Source of the DNA: Lachnospiraceae bacterium
GTDB taxonomy: Bacteria; Bacillota; Clostridia; Lachnospirales; Lachnospiraceae
Length of the DNA stretch: 64,000 nucleotides
Assembly (NCBI GenBank): GCA_017405805.1
Contig: JAFQZU010000001.1
Location: 1-64,000 of the forward strand
Direction: 5' to 3'
Shown one piece after another: positions 1 to 9,430 of the stretch. How positions within the stretch are numbered: the first letter of the stretch is position 1; every line of letters starts with the position of its first letter. The position numbers and the translations under genes were made by a program. Below the pieces are notes generated by a model that was not told the DNA's origin, did no database searches, and saw nothing but the letters and a program-made list of their open reading frames with translations.

Positions 1-102
1 CAACCCTTGGTTTTGATAAGTTTCCTCAGAGAGAAACAAGGCGCTGACCGTCACCCGGCTGTCATGAGCCAAACAACAAAGCACGCCCTATTTCAGGCCT
101 TT
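1..102. other. left-edge sequence downstream of rlmD, unassigned
   Basis: This short stretch lies beyond the rlmD stop codon. Frames on both strands stay open to the window edge, but none has a convincing start with a ribosome binding site or a recognisable product. It could hold the edge of a neighbouring gene or simply be intergenic. Confidence 0.3.
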
Positions 103-1611
103 TTACCCCTTATGTGTTAGTAAACAGACGGTCTCGATGTGGCACGTATGCCCGAACTGATCCACCGGCCGAACTCTTTCCAACCGATACCCGCCGTCCG
201 CAAGCACCCGCAGATCCCGCGCCAGCGTTGCAGGATCGCAGCTGACGTAGACGACTCTCTGCGGCCGGATCTCCAGGATCGTTTCCAGACACCTGGAATC
301 ACATCCCTTTCTGGGCGGATCCACACAGATGACATCGATGCCGGGGTCCTCCTCGTTCGCTCTCTTTTGCAGGACATATTCCGGCAGTACTTCCTCTGCC
401 TTTCCCACAAAAAACTGCGCGTTTTCTATGCCGTTCCTGCGTGCGTTCTCCCGGGCATTTTCGATCGCTTCGGGAATGATCTCAACGCCGCAGACTTTTC
501 CTGCACGGCGGGCCATGAACAGTGAGATGGTGCCGACGCCGCAGTAGAGATCCCAGACTGTCTCCTTCCCCGTGAGACCGGCGTAATCGAGAGCAAGGCT
601 GTAGAGCTTTTGTGTCTGTTCCGGGTTCACCTGGTAAAAGGATAGCGGCGAGATGCGGAACGTTACAGATTCCGATGAGGGCACAAAGCTTCCATCCTCG
701 CCGATATCAAATACACGAAGCGTATCCTCGATCTCGTCCTGTCCCCACAGTGTACGGAGCTCTTTCCCCAGGATCACGTTCGTGCGCTCCGTATTGACGT
801 TGACAGAGATCGATGTCATCCCCGGAATGGCGGCGAGCTGCCGCACAAGCTCCGACTCATACGGGAGCCGGTCCCCGTTCAGGATCAGGCAGACCATGAT
901 CTGGCCGGTGCTTCTGCCGCTGCGGATCAGGATATGGCGGATCAGGCCTTTTCCCGTCTCCTCCTCATAGGGGGGCACGCGATAGAGCTGCATATACGAC
1001 ATAACACACTCCACGATCTCCCTGTTGACCTCGTCCCCCAGCAGGCAGTCCGTCATCGGAATGATGCGGTGGGTCCTCCCCGCATAGAATCCTGCTACCA
1101 GATGCCCCGCCGAATCCTTTCCCACCGGAATCTGCGCTTTATTGCGGTATCTCCATGGCCCCGCCGCAAGATCCTGCATCCCGACGATCGGCTCCATGAC
1201 CGCATCGACGAGCGTCTGTTCAAACCCGCCGATCCGGAGGAGATCCGCGCGCACTTTGTCCTGTTTGAAGGCGAGCTGTTTCTCATAGGAAAGTGCCTGG
1301 ATCTGACAGCCTCCGCATTGGCGGGCGATGGGGCAGCGCGGCTCCACCCGGTCAGGGGAGGGCTTCTGAATGAATTCGACGCGTGCATAGGCATAGTTTT
1401 TTTTCGCTTTCGTGATGCGCGCCTTCACGGTATCGCCGATCACGGCGTCTTTCACAAAGAGGGTGTAGCCATCCGCTTTGCCGATCCCGGCGCCGTCACT
1501 GCCCTGATCCGTAATGGATACGGTTACAAGGTCATTTTTCTTATAAAAGGGCAGAGCAGGCCCTTTTTTACCTGCCTGCCCTGCTCTGCGGTCTCTCTTA
1601 TTATTTCCCAT
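103..1611 (-). CDS. rlmD: 23S rRNA (uracil-5-)-methyltransferase, RlmD/RumA type
   Basis: This enzyme uses S-adenosylmethionine to methylate C5 of a uridine in 23S rRNA, or of tRNA in some family members. The 502-residue protein opens with a basic tail and a TRAM RNA-binding domain (about residues 25-85). A cysteine cluster follows (CPIARQCGGC, plus a later Cys in PMTDCLLGDE) that matches the [4Fe-4S] ligands of the RumA group. The C-terminal Rossmann methyltransferase domain has the SAM loop WDLYCGVGTISL, the motif VDPPRKGC, and the catalytic cysteine in YVSCDPATLARD. It is the last gene of a minus-strand run with yhaM (21-nt gap) and the HtrA-like gene. The family is certain; whether the target is rRNA position 1939 or a tRNA site cannot be told from sequence. 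Confidence 0.93.
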   Translation of the reverse strand: MGNNKRDRRAGQAGKKGPALPFYKKNDLVTVSITDQGSDGAGIGKADGYTLFVKDAVIGDTVKARITKAKKNYAYARVEFIQKPSPDRVEPRCPIARQCGGCQIQALSYEKQLAFKQDKVRADLLRIGGFEQTLVDAVMEPIVGMQDLAAGPWRYRNKAQIPVGKDSAGHLVAGFYAGRTHRIIPMTDCLLGDEVNREIVECVMSYMQLYRVPPYEEETGKGLIRHILIRSGRSTGQIMVCLILNGDRLPYESELVRQLAAIPGMTSISVNVNTERTNVILGKELRTLWGQDEIEDTLRVFDIGEDGSFVPSSESVTFRISPLSFYQVNPEQTQKLYSLALDYAGLTGKETVWDLYCGVGTISLFMARRAGKVCGVEIIPEAIENARENARRNGIENAQFFVGKAEEVLPEYVLQKRANEEDPGIDVICVDPPRKGCDSRCLETILEIRPQRVVYVSCDPATLARDLRVLADGGYRLERVRPVDQFGHTCHIETVCLLTHKG

Positions 1612-1632
1612 AATTACCCTGCCGTATTTTTC

Positions 1633-2574
1633 TTACACCTCAGTGCTGCGAACGTTGGAGCCCAGGAAATTCTGGTAGCCCACCCAGCCGTCGCCGGATC
1701 CGGTCGCCAGCGCTTCCCTGAAGATCTCCAGCTTGGCGTCCGTGTTGTCGGCAAAATTGAGGGCTGCCGCCTCCGCCAGCGCGGGCTTTTTGGGTGAGCC
1801 GAACTCAAGCTCCCCGTGGTGGGCCAGGATGCAGTGACGCACTTCGTCCGCCAGAAGGACGGGAAAATCGGGAATGTCCCGGATCTTCTCGTCGATCATC
1901 TGCACGCCGATAATGATGTGGCCGATCAGCTGGCCCGCCTCTGTGTAGTCATTCTGCGGGAATCTGGACAGTTCCCTGGTCTTTCCGATGTCGTGCAAAA
2001 GAGCGGTCGTCACAAGCAGATCCCGGTTGAGATAGGGATAGTTGCGGCAGAAGAAGTGGCAGAGGTTGGTCACGCCGAGCGTGTGCTCCAATAGTCCGCC
2101 CACAAAGCTGTGATGGACACTTTTGGCGGCGGAGGAAAACCGGAAATCGCTGATAAAATCCTCGTCCTCCACAAAGAAAGCACGGAGGAGCGCGTTGAGG
2201 TGCGGCTCCTTGACGCTGTCCACATATTTGAGGACGGCCCCCATCATGCTGTCGATATTCTTGTCCGATACCGGCAGAAAGTCGACCGGGTCATACTCCC
2301 CTTCACGGCAGCGTCTTGCGCGCTTTATGTTCATCTGCAGATGCCCCTGGAAGCTGATCACATCGCCGGTCACTTCGATGAAGTCCAGCTCGTCAAAATC
2401 TTCGATGCCCATGCTGCCCGGATCCCAGATTTTGGCGTCGATGGACCCGGTTTTGTCCTGCAGTGTGAGGCTCTCATAATTTTTGCCGTTCCTTGTCACC
2501 AGTGATGTTTTCCTGCGGCACATGTATGTGCCCTTGACGCTGCTTCCCTCTCTCAGTTCCTGAATATATCGCAT
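1633..2574 (-). CDS. yhaM: 3'-5' exoribonuclease YhaM family (OB fold + HD domain)
   Basis: A 313-residue protein, the usual length for YhaM, a cytoplasmic 3'-5' exoribonuclease of Bacillota that trims RNA ends. The N-terminal third is an OB-fold nucleic-acid-binding domain (TSLVTRNGKNYESLTLQDKT, then KIWDPGSM). The C-terminal part is an HD phosphohydrolase domain: metal-binding histidines appear in HHSFVGGLLEHT, the HD pair in TALLHDIGKTREL, and a further histidine pair in CILAHHGELEFG. It starts with ATG at 2574 and lies 42 nt downstream of the HtrA-like gene and 21 nt upstream of rlmD, so the three are probably co-transcribed. Confidence 0.92.
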   Translation of the reverse strand: MRYIQELREGSSVKGTYMCRRKTSLVTRNGKNYESLTLQDKTGSIDAKIWDPGSMGIEDFDELDFIEVTGDVISFQGHLQMNIKRARRCREGEYDPVDFLPVSDKNIDSMMGAVLKYVDSVKEPHLNALLRAFFVEDEDFISDFRFSSAAKSVHHSFVGGLLEHTLGVTNLCHFFCRNYPYLNRDLLVTTALLHDIGKTRELSRFPQNDYTEAGQLIGHIIIGVQMIDEKIRDIPDFPVLLADEVRHCILAHHGELEFGSPKKPALAEAAALNFADNTDAKLEIFREALATGSGDGWVGYQNFLGSNVRSTEV

Positions 2575-2616
2575 TCTTTACCGTTTCCTCTTTCTATCTG
2601 TCATTGCTGATCCTTA

Positions 2617-4032
2617 TCATTCCGGCACCACCGAAAAAGCGATCTCGGCATATTCCGTGCCGCTCCAGCGCTTAACGACGACCTGTACGGGAATGCCCTG
2701 CTCCGCCTCCAGTATGTTCCTGGACAGGCTCACCGAGTTCGGAATATCCTGACTTCCGAGCCTGACGAGCAGATCCCCTTTCTGTATACCCGCGTTCATG
2801 GCCGGAGAATCCTCCGCCACGCCGGAAATGTAAACGCCCTCCGGTATGCCCTGCTCCTTTCTTACAAGGTAGGGGACATCCGTAAAATAAATGCCCAGAT
2901 ACGGCTTTTCTTTTCCGGCGGACAGGTGCTCGATCAGGACTTTCAGCTCCGAGATCCCGATCCCGCACAGGACATCCCGCATATCCTCCCGGCTGTGGGC
3001 GGGATCAATGATCCCCACTACTTCTCCGCGAAGATTTACAAGTACCCCGGAAGCGCGCGTGCTGCCGTATATATCTGTCGTGATCTGGCGGTACTGCGCA
3101 TCCGCTACGGAGATCCCCTGCGAGACTGACGAGACGAAACCGTAGCCTACGCTTCCCTCGTCTCCGGTCGGCCTGCCGACTGCCACCACGCTCTTGCCGG
3201 TGAGCATCATGCTTGTCGAAGACCCGAGCTGCGCCGTCTGGATCCGCTCCAGCTGTTCCGGCGTCACCGCCGTCTGCTCCGGCACCTCCGCATCACTGTC
3301 CCCGGTCTCGTCCGCAGTGTTGTCCGCGGTCTCGTCCCCGCCCTTGTGCAGGCCGCTGACCGGTACGCGAATGACCGCCATGCCCGTGGCGGGGTCGTAT
3401 CCCAGCATTTCACCTGCTCCGATCAGTTCACCGTAAAACTTTACCTGCACACGCTGTGCTGCATCGATTCCTTCCGCGCATACCAGTACGAGTATATCCT
3501 CGTCGCCGCGCGCGATCACGATCCCGGAGGATGTGCCGGTATTTTCGTAGGGAGCGTTGAACCAGTCCGTGTCCTCCGTGATGCCCGACACGTCCGCGAG
3601 CCACGGACTGCACCCGGAAGCGACTTCTCTGAGTCCGCCGGCGATCTGTTCATACGTCACGCCGTCGATCCCTCCCTCGCTGAGGTAGCGCTGTATCTCC
3701 TCCCGGATCAGCTCCTGTTCCTTGTCCGCCTCCTGCTCCTGTTCGTTCTCGACCATCTCCTCCGGCGTCAGCTCCTCGTAGGGCTGTTCCTCCGGATAGG
3801 TGACGCCCGTCACGGCGGTCTCCGGGCTTACGATCCTGCTGATCACAGGCTCAAGGAGCAGAAAGATCACACACGCCACCGCGCCAAAAACCGCAGCAAG
3901 AAAGGCCACCAGCATCAGGCGCCGAACGAGCCTTTTGCGGTTGACCGGCCTGTTTTTGATCTCCTCCTGCAGGAAATCCGAACTGAAATCCGAACCGGTT
4001 CCGGTCTTGTCAAGCGTATTTCTATCATCCAT
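2617..4032 (-). CDS. membrane-anchored HtrA/DegP-like PDZ protein, catalytic triad lost
   Basis: The 471-residue protein has a short cytoplasmic N-terminus, one membrane segment (about residues 37-60), an acidic linker, a trypsin-fold region (about 150-365) and a C-terminal PDZ domain (about 375-470, starting at YLGIYFTDVPYL). Aligned by eye to HtrA proteases, the three catalytic motifs are all changed. The usual NNHVVEG reads VLVCAEG (His to Val), DPxTDLAV reads DPATGMAV (Asp to Gly), and GNSGGPLVN reads TRASGVLVN (Ser to Ala near residue 327). The surrounding fold residues, such as LVNLRGEVVGI, remain intact, so this looks like a maintained pseudoprotease or chaperone/sensor rather than a decaying gene. 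Its promoter lies at 4099-4127, with ribosome binding site AAGGGG about 8 nt before ATG. Confidence 0.85.
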   Translation of the reverse strand: MDDRNTLDKTGTGSDFSSDFLQEEIKNRPVNRKRLVRRLMLVAFLAAVFGAVACVIFLLLEPVISRIVSPETAVTGVTYPEEQPYEELTPEEMVENEQEQEADKEQELIREEIQRYLSEGGIDGVTYEQIAGGLREVASGCSPWLADVSGITEDTDWFNAPYENTGTSSGIVIARGDEDILVLVCAEGIDAAQRVQVKFYGELIGAGEMLGYDPATGMAVIRVPVSGLHKGGDETADNTADETGDSDAEVPEQTAVTPEQLERIQTAQLGSSTSMMLTGKSVVAVGRPTGDEGSVGYGFVSSVSQGISVADAQYRQITTDIYGSTRASGVLVNLRGEVVGIIDPAHSREDMRDVLCGIGISELKVLIEHLSAGKEKPYLGIYFTDVPYLVRKEQGIPEGVYISGVAEDSPAMNAGIQKGDLLVRLGSQDIPNSVSLSRNILEAEQGIPVQVVVKRWSGTEYAEIAFSVVPE

Positions 4033-4098
4033 CCCATCATCCCCTTGCGGTGTGCTGCCGCCTTCTTTTGTCAGGCGCCGCAGGCATACTCAGAGATA

Positions 4099-4127
4099 AG
4101 TATACCCTCTGCGGGGTATTCTTACAA
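4099..4127 (-). promoter_or_regulatory. sigma-70-type promoter of the HtrA-like gene, with a dyad in the spacer
   Basis: On the minus strand, TTGTAA (-35, 4122-4127) and TATACT (-10, 4099-4104) are separated by exactly 17 bp. The spacer and -10 contain an inverted repeat, ATACCC-N6-GGGTAT (4102-4119), with perfect 6-bp arms. A dyad in this place is a plausible operator for a repressor or activator. The promoter match is strong; the operator is an inference. Confidence 0.6.
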
Positions 4128-4208
4128 CCGCGTCAACATCGTTTCCTCCCGCCCTGATTATATGGTAAACTAAGTACAGGCCGCATAAAGGCCGGATGAG
4201 AGGTGTAT

Positions 4209-6623
4209 ATGAACGAAAAAGTTTTGCGTGTACTGGAATTCGACAAAATCATCGCACAGCTCACGGAGCACGCCGGATCTGTGCCCGGCAAGGCGCTCTG
4301 CAAGGCTCTCGTCCCCATGGATCATCTGTCCGATATCCAGAGATCGCTGGATGAGACGGAGGCCGCCATCGGGATCATCTTCAAAAACGGCAATATCAGT
4401 TTCGGCAACAACCGTGACTTCAGCTTTATTTTCAGCGCCCTCACGATCGGGCGCACGCTCTCTCCCGCAGATCTCCTGCACCTGCAGTCATTTCTGGAAA
4501 ATGTGGGAAGAGTCCGCTCCTACGGCATGGAAGGGATCGGCGAGGAGAATGTCCTGTACGACCTCTTTGACTGCCTGGACCCCCTGCGGCCCCTGTCCAG
4601 AGAGATCGGGCGCTGCATCCTCTCCGAGGAGGAGATCGCCGACGACGCCAGCTCCGCCCTGCGCAAGGTCCGCAGAGAGATCGGCATGACCGGCGACCGG
4701 ATCCACCAGCAGCTCAATAAAATGGTAAACATCACCTTCTCCTCCTACCTGCAGGACAGCGTGATCACCATGCGCGGCGACCGGTACTGCATCCCGGTCA
4801 AGGCGGAGCACAAGGGCCAGGTCCCCGGGATCGTACACGACCAGTCCTCTTCGGGCTCCACCCTGTTCATAGAGCCCGCCGCCGTGGTCAATCTCAACAA
4901 CCAGCTGCGCGAGCTCCTGATTCAGGAGAAAAAAGAGGAGGAAAAGGTCCTGGCAGAGCTCAGTGAAATGGCCTCGGCCAACCTCATGGGCCTTCGTGAC
5001 AACGCCGCCAACATGACCTCTCTGGATTTTATTTTTGCGAGGGCGAAACTGGCGCTGGATATGAACGCCTCCAAACCTGTCATGGGCAGCGGACGGCACA
5101 TCCGGATCCGGAAAGGACGGCACCCGCTGATCGACAGGAAAACCGTCGTCCCCATCGACCTGGAGCTCGGGGATCTGTATGATATGATCGTCATCACCGG
5201 CCCCAATACCGGCGGTAAGACCGTCACTTTAAAGACCGTCGGCCTTTTCGAGCTGATGGGTATGGCCGGCCTGCACATTCCCGCCGGAGACCAGAGCGAA
5301 CTGGCTCTCTTTCGGGAGATCTATGCGGACATCGGCGACGAGCAGAGCATAGAGCAGAGCCTTTCCACCTTCTCCTCGCACATGACGCAGATCGTGGAGA
5401 TCCTGGACCAGGCCGACGACCAGTGCCTGTGCCTTTTTGACGAGCTGGGCGCCGGAACCGATCCGACCGAGGGCGCCGCACTGGCCATCTCTATCCTGGA
5501 CTACCTGCATATGCAGCAGGTCACGACGCTGGCGACCACGCACTACAGCGAACTGAAGGTCTACGCCATGCGCACGCCCGGCGTCACCAACGCCAGCTGC
5601 GAATTCGACGTGGAGACGCTCCGCCCCACCTACCGCCTTCTGATCGGCGTGCCGGGACGAAGCAACGCTTTCGCCATCTCCCGCAAGCTCGGCCTGCCCG
5701 ACTATATCATCGAAGCGGCACGCGAACAGCTCAGTCAGGAGACGCGCAACTTCGAGGATCTTCTGTCCGACCTGGAGGAAAAGCGGATGCTGATCCAGCG
5801 CCGCCAGGAGGAAATGGAGCGTCTGGAAAAATCCCTGTCATCGCGCGAGAAAGTCCTGGCCGACAAAGAGAAGCATCTGGACGACCGCCGGCAGGAGATC
5901 CTGAACCGCGCCAACCAGGAGGCACGCGATATCCTTAAGGACGCCAAGAAAACCGCCGACGAGGCCATCTCCTCTCTCCGCAGGACCGGAAGGGGCGGCA
6001 GCATGGCCGATATGGAGCGCACCCGCGCCTCCCTCCGCTCGGAGATCGATAAAAAGAACGAAAAGCTGCAGTACAAGCCGGAAGCCCCTGTCTCCGGAAA
6101 GCTCAAGGCTTCCGAACTGCACGTGGGCGACAAGGTCAAAGTCCTCTCCATGGGCCTGACCGGCATCGTGACCGCACTCCCCGACAAAAACGGGAAAGTC
6201 AGTCTCCGCTGCGGGATCATGCAGTCGAAAGCGGATCTGAAGGATCTGGAGCTGATCAAGGAAGACGCCTTCGGCAACCCCGTCACGAAGACGCCCAAAA
6301 GCGGCGTCAAGCGCGCTTTCCAGGGAAGCGGCGGATCGGACCAGGCAAAGCGCGGCATGAATCTGGACCGCGGCTCGTCGGTCTCGGCGGAGCTCAACCT
6401 GCTCGGCAAGACCACCGACGAGGCCATCATGGAGCTCGACAAGTATCTCGACGACGCCCGCATGTCCCACCTGTCCAGCGTGCGGATCGTGCACGGGAAA
6501 GGCACCGGCGCCCTGCGCAAGGCCGTCCAGCAGTATCTGCGGCGGCAGAAGTGGATCAAATCCTACAGGGCGGGCGATTTTGGCGAGGGAGACGCCGGCG
6601 TGACGATCGTAAATCTCCACTGA
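4209..6623 (+). CDS. mutS2: MutS2 family ATPase/endonuclease
   Basis: An 804-residue MutS2, close to the family's usual 780-800. MutS2 binds branched DNA and stalled, collided ribosomes and limits recombination; it does not act in mismatch repair. It has the MutS core and clamp (about residues 1-320) and the ATPase domain with Walker A GPNTGGKT (about residue 330) and Walker B CLFDELGAGTDP. A long coiled coil (about 510-620) follows, then a KOW-like segment and a C-terminal Smr nuclease domain starting at AELNLLGKTTDEA and containing RIVHGKGTGALR. ATG at 4209 is preferred over a GTG 6 nt upstream because AGAGG lies at a good distance from it. It is followed after 32 nt by a two-component system on the same strand. 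Confidence 0.95.
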   Translation: MNEKVLRVLEFDKIIAQLTEHAGSVPGKALCKALVPMDHLSDIQRSLDETEAAIGIIFKNGNISFGNNRDFSFIFSALTIGRTLSPADLLHLQSFLENVGRVRSYGMEGIGEENVLYDLFDCLDPLRPLSREIGRCILSEEEIADDASSALRKVRREIGMTGDRIHQQLNKMVNITFSSYLQDSVITMRGDRYCIPVKAEHKGQVPGIVHDQSSSGSTLFIEPAAVVNLNNQLRELLIQEKKEEEKVLAELSEMASANLMGLRDNAANMTSLDFIFARAKLALDMNASKPVMGSGRHIRIRKGRHPLIDRKTVVPIDLELGDLYDMIVITGPNTGGKTVTLKTVGLFELMGMAGLHIPAGDQSELALFREIYADIGDEQSIEQSLSTFSSHMTQIVEILDQADDQCLCLFDELGAGTDPTEGAALAISILDYLHMQQVTTLATTHYSELKVYAMRTPGVTNASCEFDVETLRPTYRLLIGVPGRSNAFAISRKLGLPDYIIEAAREQLSQETRNFEDLLSDLEEKRMLIQRRQEEMERLEKSLSSREKVLADKEKHLDDRRQEILNRANQEARDILKDAKKTADEAISSLRRTGRGGSMADMERTRASLRSEIDKKNEKLQYKPEAPVSGKLKASELHVGDKVKVLSMGLTGIVTALPDKNGKVSLRCGIMQSKADLKDLELIKEDAFGNPVTKTPKSGVKRAFQGSGGSDQAKRGMNLDRGSSVSAELNLLGKTTDEAIMELDKYLDDARMSHLSSVRIVHGKGTGALRKAVQQYLRRQKWIKSYRAGDFGEGDAGVTIVNLH

Positions 6624-6655
6624 TGACATAACACCACCGGAAGAAAGAAGAAACC

Positions 6656-7375
6656 ATGGCTGCAGTAAAACAAAAGGTCCTGATCGTGGACGACGACTAC
6701 AACATCGCGGACCTGATCAGTCTGTACCTGAAAAAAGAATGCTATGACACGATGATCGTGGGAGACGGCGAGGCGGCCCTGGAGGCCGTTTCCTCCTACC
6801 AGCCGGATCTGATCCTGCTCGACCTCATGCTCCCTGGCATGGACGGCTACCAGGTGTGCCGCCAGGTGCGCTCTGCCCAGGACACCCCCATCATCATGCT
6901 GTCCGCGAAGGGAGAGATCTTCGACAAGGTCCTGGGCCTGGAGATGGGGGCGGACGACTACATGGAGAAGCCCTTCGATTCCAAGGAGCTCATGGCCCGC
7001 GTCAAAGCAGTCCTGCGGCGCTACCACAAGCCCGCCGCAGCGCCTGCCGCCGCCGCATCCGACGAGAAAATCGTGGAATACCCCTACCTGCGGATCAATC
7101 TGACCAGCTACTCGGTCACCTATATGGACGCGCCGCTGGAGATGCCCCCCAAAGAGCTGGAGCTTCTCTACTGCCTGGCTGCCTCCCCGGGGCGGGTCTT
7201 CACCAGGGAACAGCTTCTGAGCCAGATCTGGGGCTACGACTACGCGGGAGAGACGCGCACCGTCGACGTACACATCAAACGGATCCGCGAGAAGATCCAC
7301 GACACGCCTTACTGGCGGATCGCGACCGTTTACGGTATCGGTTACAAATTCGACACGGCCCCCCAGAATAAGTAA
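6656..7375 (+). CDS. response regulator, OmpR/PhoB family
   Basis: A 239-residue DNA-binding response regulator. The receiver domain (about residues 6-120) has the acidic pair D12/D13, phospho-acceptor D56 in LILLDLMLPG and the conserved lysine in MLSAKGE. The C-terminal winged helix (about 140-235) carries PPKELELLYCLAASPG and the recognition-helix region RTVDVHIKRIREKI. Only 5 nt separate it from the histidine kinase gene, so the two form a cognate pair. The signal and target genes are not evident. Similar pairs in clostridia control envelope stress or phosphate genes, but nothing here decides between these. Confidence 0.93.
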   Translation: MAAVKQKVLIVDDDYNIADLISLYLKKECYDTMIVGDGEAALEAVSSYQPDLILLDLMLPGMDGYQVCRQVRSAQDTPIIMLSAKGEIFDKVLGLEMGADDYMEKPFDSKELMARVKAVLRRYHKPAAAPAAAASDEKIVEYPYLRINLTSYSVTYMDAPLEMPPKELELLYCLAASPGRVFTREQLLSQIWGYDYAGETRTVDVHIKRIREKIHDTPYWRIATVYGIGYKFDTAPQNK

Positions 7376-7380
7376 GCGCT

Positions 7381-8904
7381 ATGAGAAAAACCCTGTACCT
7401 CAAGTTCATCCTGGCCTATGTCCTCTTCGGCCTCTTCGGCTTTTTTATCGTCGCCACCTTCATCTCCAGGCTGACCTTCGCCTTCTTTCTGCAGCATGAC
7501 GCGCGGAATCTGTACCGGTGCGCCTCGGAGATCTCTGAGACCCAGGCGGTCAGTCTCTACAATTCCGAGGTCTCCCTGGACAGCGTCCAGCGCCAGATGG
7601 AACTGATCGGGCGATACACCGAGACCGAGATCTGGATCCTCAATCCCTCCGGGCGCATGGTCGTCAATACGGCCCAGGCGCCTGACCCGGAAAAAGAGAT
7701 CGTCGTGGAAGGGTTTGATCCGACCGTGACACAGGGAAGCTACTACACCACCGGCCGATTTTTTGACTCCTTCAGCGAGGACCGTCTCAGCGTCATCGCG
7801 CCGATCATCAGCAACTACAAGACCCGGGGCTACGTGATCATCCACGAGCCGCTGGAGCGGATCGACATCACCGCCAACCGCTTTCTCAACATCACATACG
7901 TTCTCCTGATCGTACTCTTTCTGCTCTCGATGATCATTCTGATCTTCTTTACGGAAGTCGTCTACAAACCCCTGCGGAGCATCATACGGGCGACGGAACA
8001 ATACGCGGCCGGCAACATGAATTACGAACTGAATATTGAGGGGGAGGACGAGATGGGATATCTCGCCGCCTCTCTGGGTTACATGGCGCGCACCGTCGCT
8101 TCATCGGAGGAGGACCAGAAGAAATTTATCGCTAACGTCTCCCATGACTTCCGCTCGCCGCTCACCTCGATCCGGGGCTTTCTGGAAGCCATGCTGGACG
8201 GCACCATTCCGCCCGAGATGCATGAGCACTACCTGAAGGTGGTACTCAATGAAACGGAGCGTCTGACAAAACTGACAAACGGTCTTCTGACGCTCAACAA
8301 CCTGGGCACGCGGGGCATGCTGCTCCAGATCGTGCAGTTCGACATCAACAAGACGATCCGCAGCGTCGCGGCGTCCTTTGAGCAGACCTGCCGCAACCGG
8401 AATATCCGGATCCGGCTCATCCTGTCCGGGCAGACCCTGTTCGTAGAGGCGGACATGGATAAGATCCAGCAGGTCCTGTACAATCTCACGGACAACGCCA
8501 TCAAGTTCAGCCCCGAGAATTCGGAGGTGGAGATCGAAACGACGGAAAAAGGAAACAAGGTCATTGTCTCCGTCAAGGACAACGGGATCGGCATTCCCAG
8601 GGAGGACCAGAAACAGATCTGGGAGCGTTTCTACAAGTCGGATCTCTCCCGCGGCAAGGATAAAAAAGGGACAGGCCTCGGCCTGTCCATAGCACGCGAG
8701 ATCATCCGGGCACACGGCGAGAATATCACGCTGGTGAGCACCGAAGGCGTCGGCAGCAAATTTAGTTTTACGTTAAAGCGCCTAGATATTAACGACGCGC
8801 CGGACGATCTGGATGACCTCGGAAGATGGCTCCGGGACATGCGCGACAATCCGGATGAGATCGATGAATTTGCCCCGCCCGAAGAGGACGGATCCCAGAA
8901 GTGA
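7381..8904 (+). CDS. two-component sensor histidine kinase with HAMP domain
   Basis: A 507-residue membrane kinase that should phosphorylate the response regulator encoded just upstream. Membrane segment 1 is at about residues 9-30, an extracellular sensor region at about 31-172 and membrane segment 2 at about 173-195. A HAMP linker leads to the dimerisation domain with phospho-accepting H255 in ANVSHDFRSPLTS. The ATPase domain shows the N box (YNLTDNAIKFS), G1 box (VKDNGIGIP), F box (WERFYKSD) and G2 box (KGTGLGLSIAREI). An acidic tail of about 35 residues follows the kinase core. The ligand is unknown. The gene ends 10 nt from the convergent trmL stop. Confidence 0.93.
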   Translation: MRKTLYLKFILAYVLFGLFGFFIVATFISRLTFAFFLQHDARNLYRCASEISETQAVSLYNSEVSLDSVQRQMELIGRYTETEIWILNPSGRMVVNTAQAPDPEKEIVVEGFDPTVTQGSYYTTGRFFDSFSEDRLSVIAPIISNYKTRGYVIIHEPLERIDITANRFLNITYVLLIVLFLLSMIILIFFTEVVYKPLRSIIRATEQYAAGNMNYELNIEGEDEMGYLAASLGYMARTVASSEEDQKKFIANVSHDFRSPLTSIRGFLEAMLDGTIPPEMHEHYLKVVLNETERLTKLTNGLLTLNNLGTRGMLLQIVQFDINKTIRSVAASFEQTCRNRNIRIRLILSGQTLFVEADMDKIQQVLYNLTDNAIKFSPENSEVEIETTEKGNKVIVSVKDNGIGIPREDQKQIWERFYKSDLSRGKDKKGTGLGLSIAREIIRAHGENITLVSTEGVGSKFSFTLKRLDINDAPDDLDDLGRWLRDMRDNPDEIDEFAPPEEDGSQK

Positions 8905-8914
8905 GGGGCCTCTT

Positions 8915-9412
8915 CTATTCCTGCTTCCAGTGCAGCCTGTGCAGTGCACCGTCCCTGGCAAGTCCCTTAAAATCATTCTGGCGCAGCGCTTCGTAGAGGA
9001 CGATGGCCACGGAATTGGACAGGTTGAGTGAACGGAAGCCGTCCAGCATCGGGATGCGGATGCAGTACTGCTCGTGATCGACCAGGATCTCCTCCGGAAT
9101 CCCCGCGCTCTCCTTTCCGAACATAATATAATCATCGGGCCTGAAATCGGCCTCCGTGTACAGCTTGTGCGCTTTTGTTGTGGCGTACCAGATCCTCGCG
9201 CCCGGATTGCGCGACACAAAGTCCTCGTAATCCGCGTATTTATGGACGTCCAGATACTGCCAGTAGTCCAGTCCCGCTCTTCGGATCGCTTTTTCCGAGA
9301 CGGAAAAACCCATGGGTTCGATCAGATGAAGGGGCGTTCCCGTCACCACGCAGGAACGCCCTATATTTCCGGTATTGCCGGGAATCTCCGGCTCATGCAG
9401 CACGATATGCAT
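8915..9412 (-). CDS. trmL: tRNA (cytidine/uridine-34-2'-O)-methyltransferase TrmL
   Basis: A 165-residue SPOUT-class methyltransferase that 2'-O-methylates the wobble nucleotide of leucine tRNAs. Diagnostic stretches are MHIVLHEPEIPGNTGNIGRS at the N-terminus, the central MFGKESAGIPEEIL and the knot motif IRIPMLDGFRSLNLSNSVAI. The length matches the family. It sits 18 nt downstream of the M18 aminopeptidase gene on the same strand and converges with the histidine kinase gene. Confidence 0.93.
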   Translation of the reverse strand: MHIVLHEPEIPGNTGNIGRSCVVTGTPLHLIEPMGFSVSEKAIRRAGLDYWQYLDVHKYADYEDFVSRNPGARIWYATTKAHKLYTEADFRPDDYIMFGKESAGIPEEILVDHEQYCIRIPMLDGFRSLNLSNSVAIVLYEALRQNDFKGLARDGALHRLHWKQE

Positions 9413-9430
9413 AAAACAGCACCAAAATCC

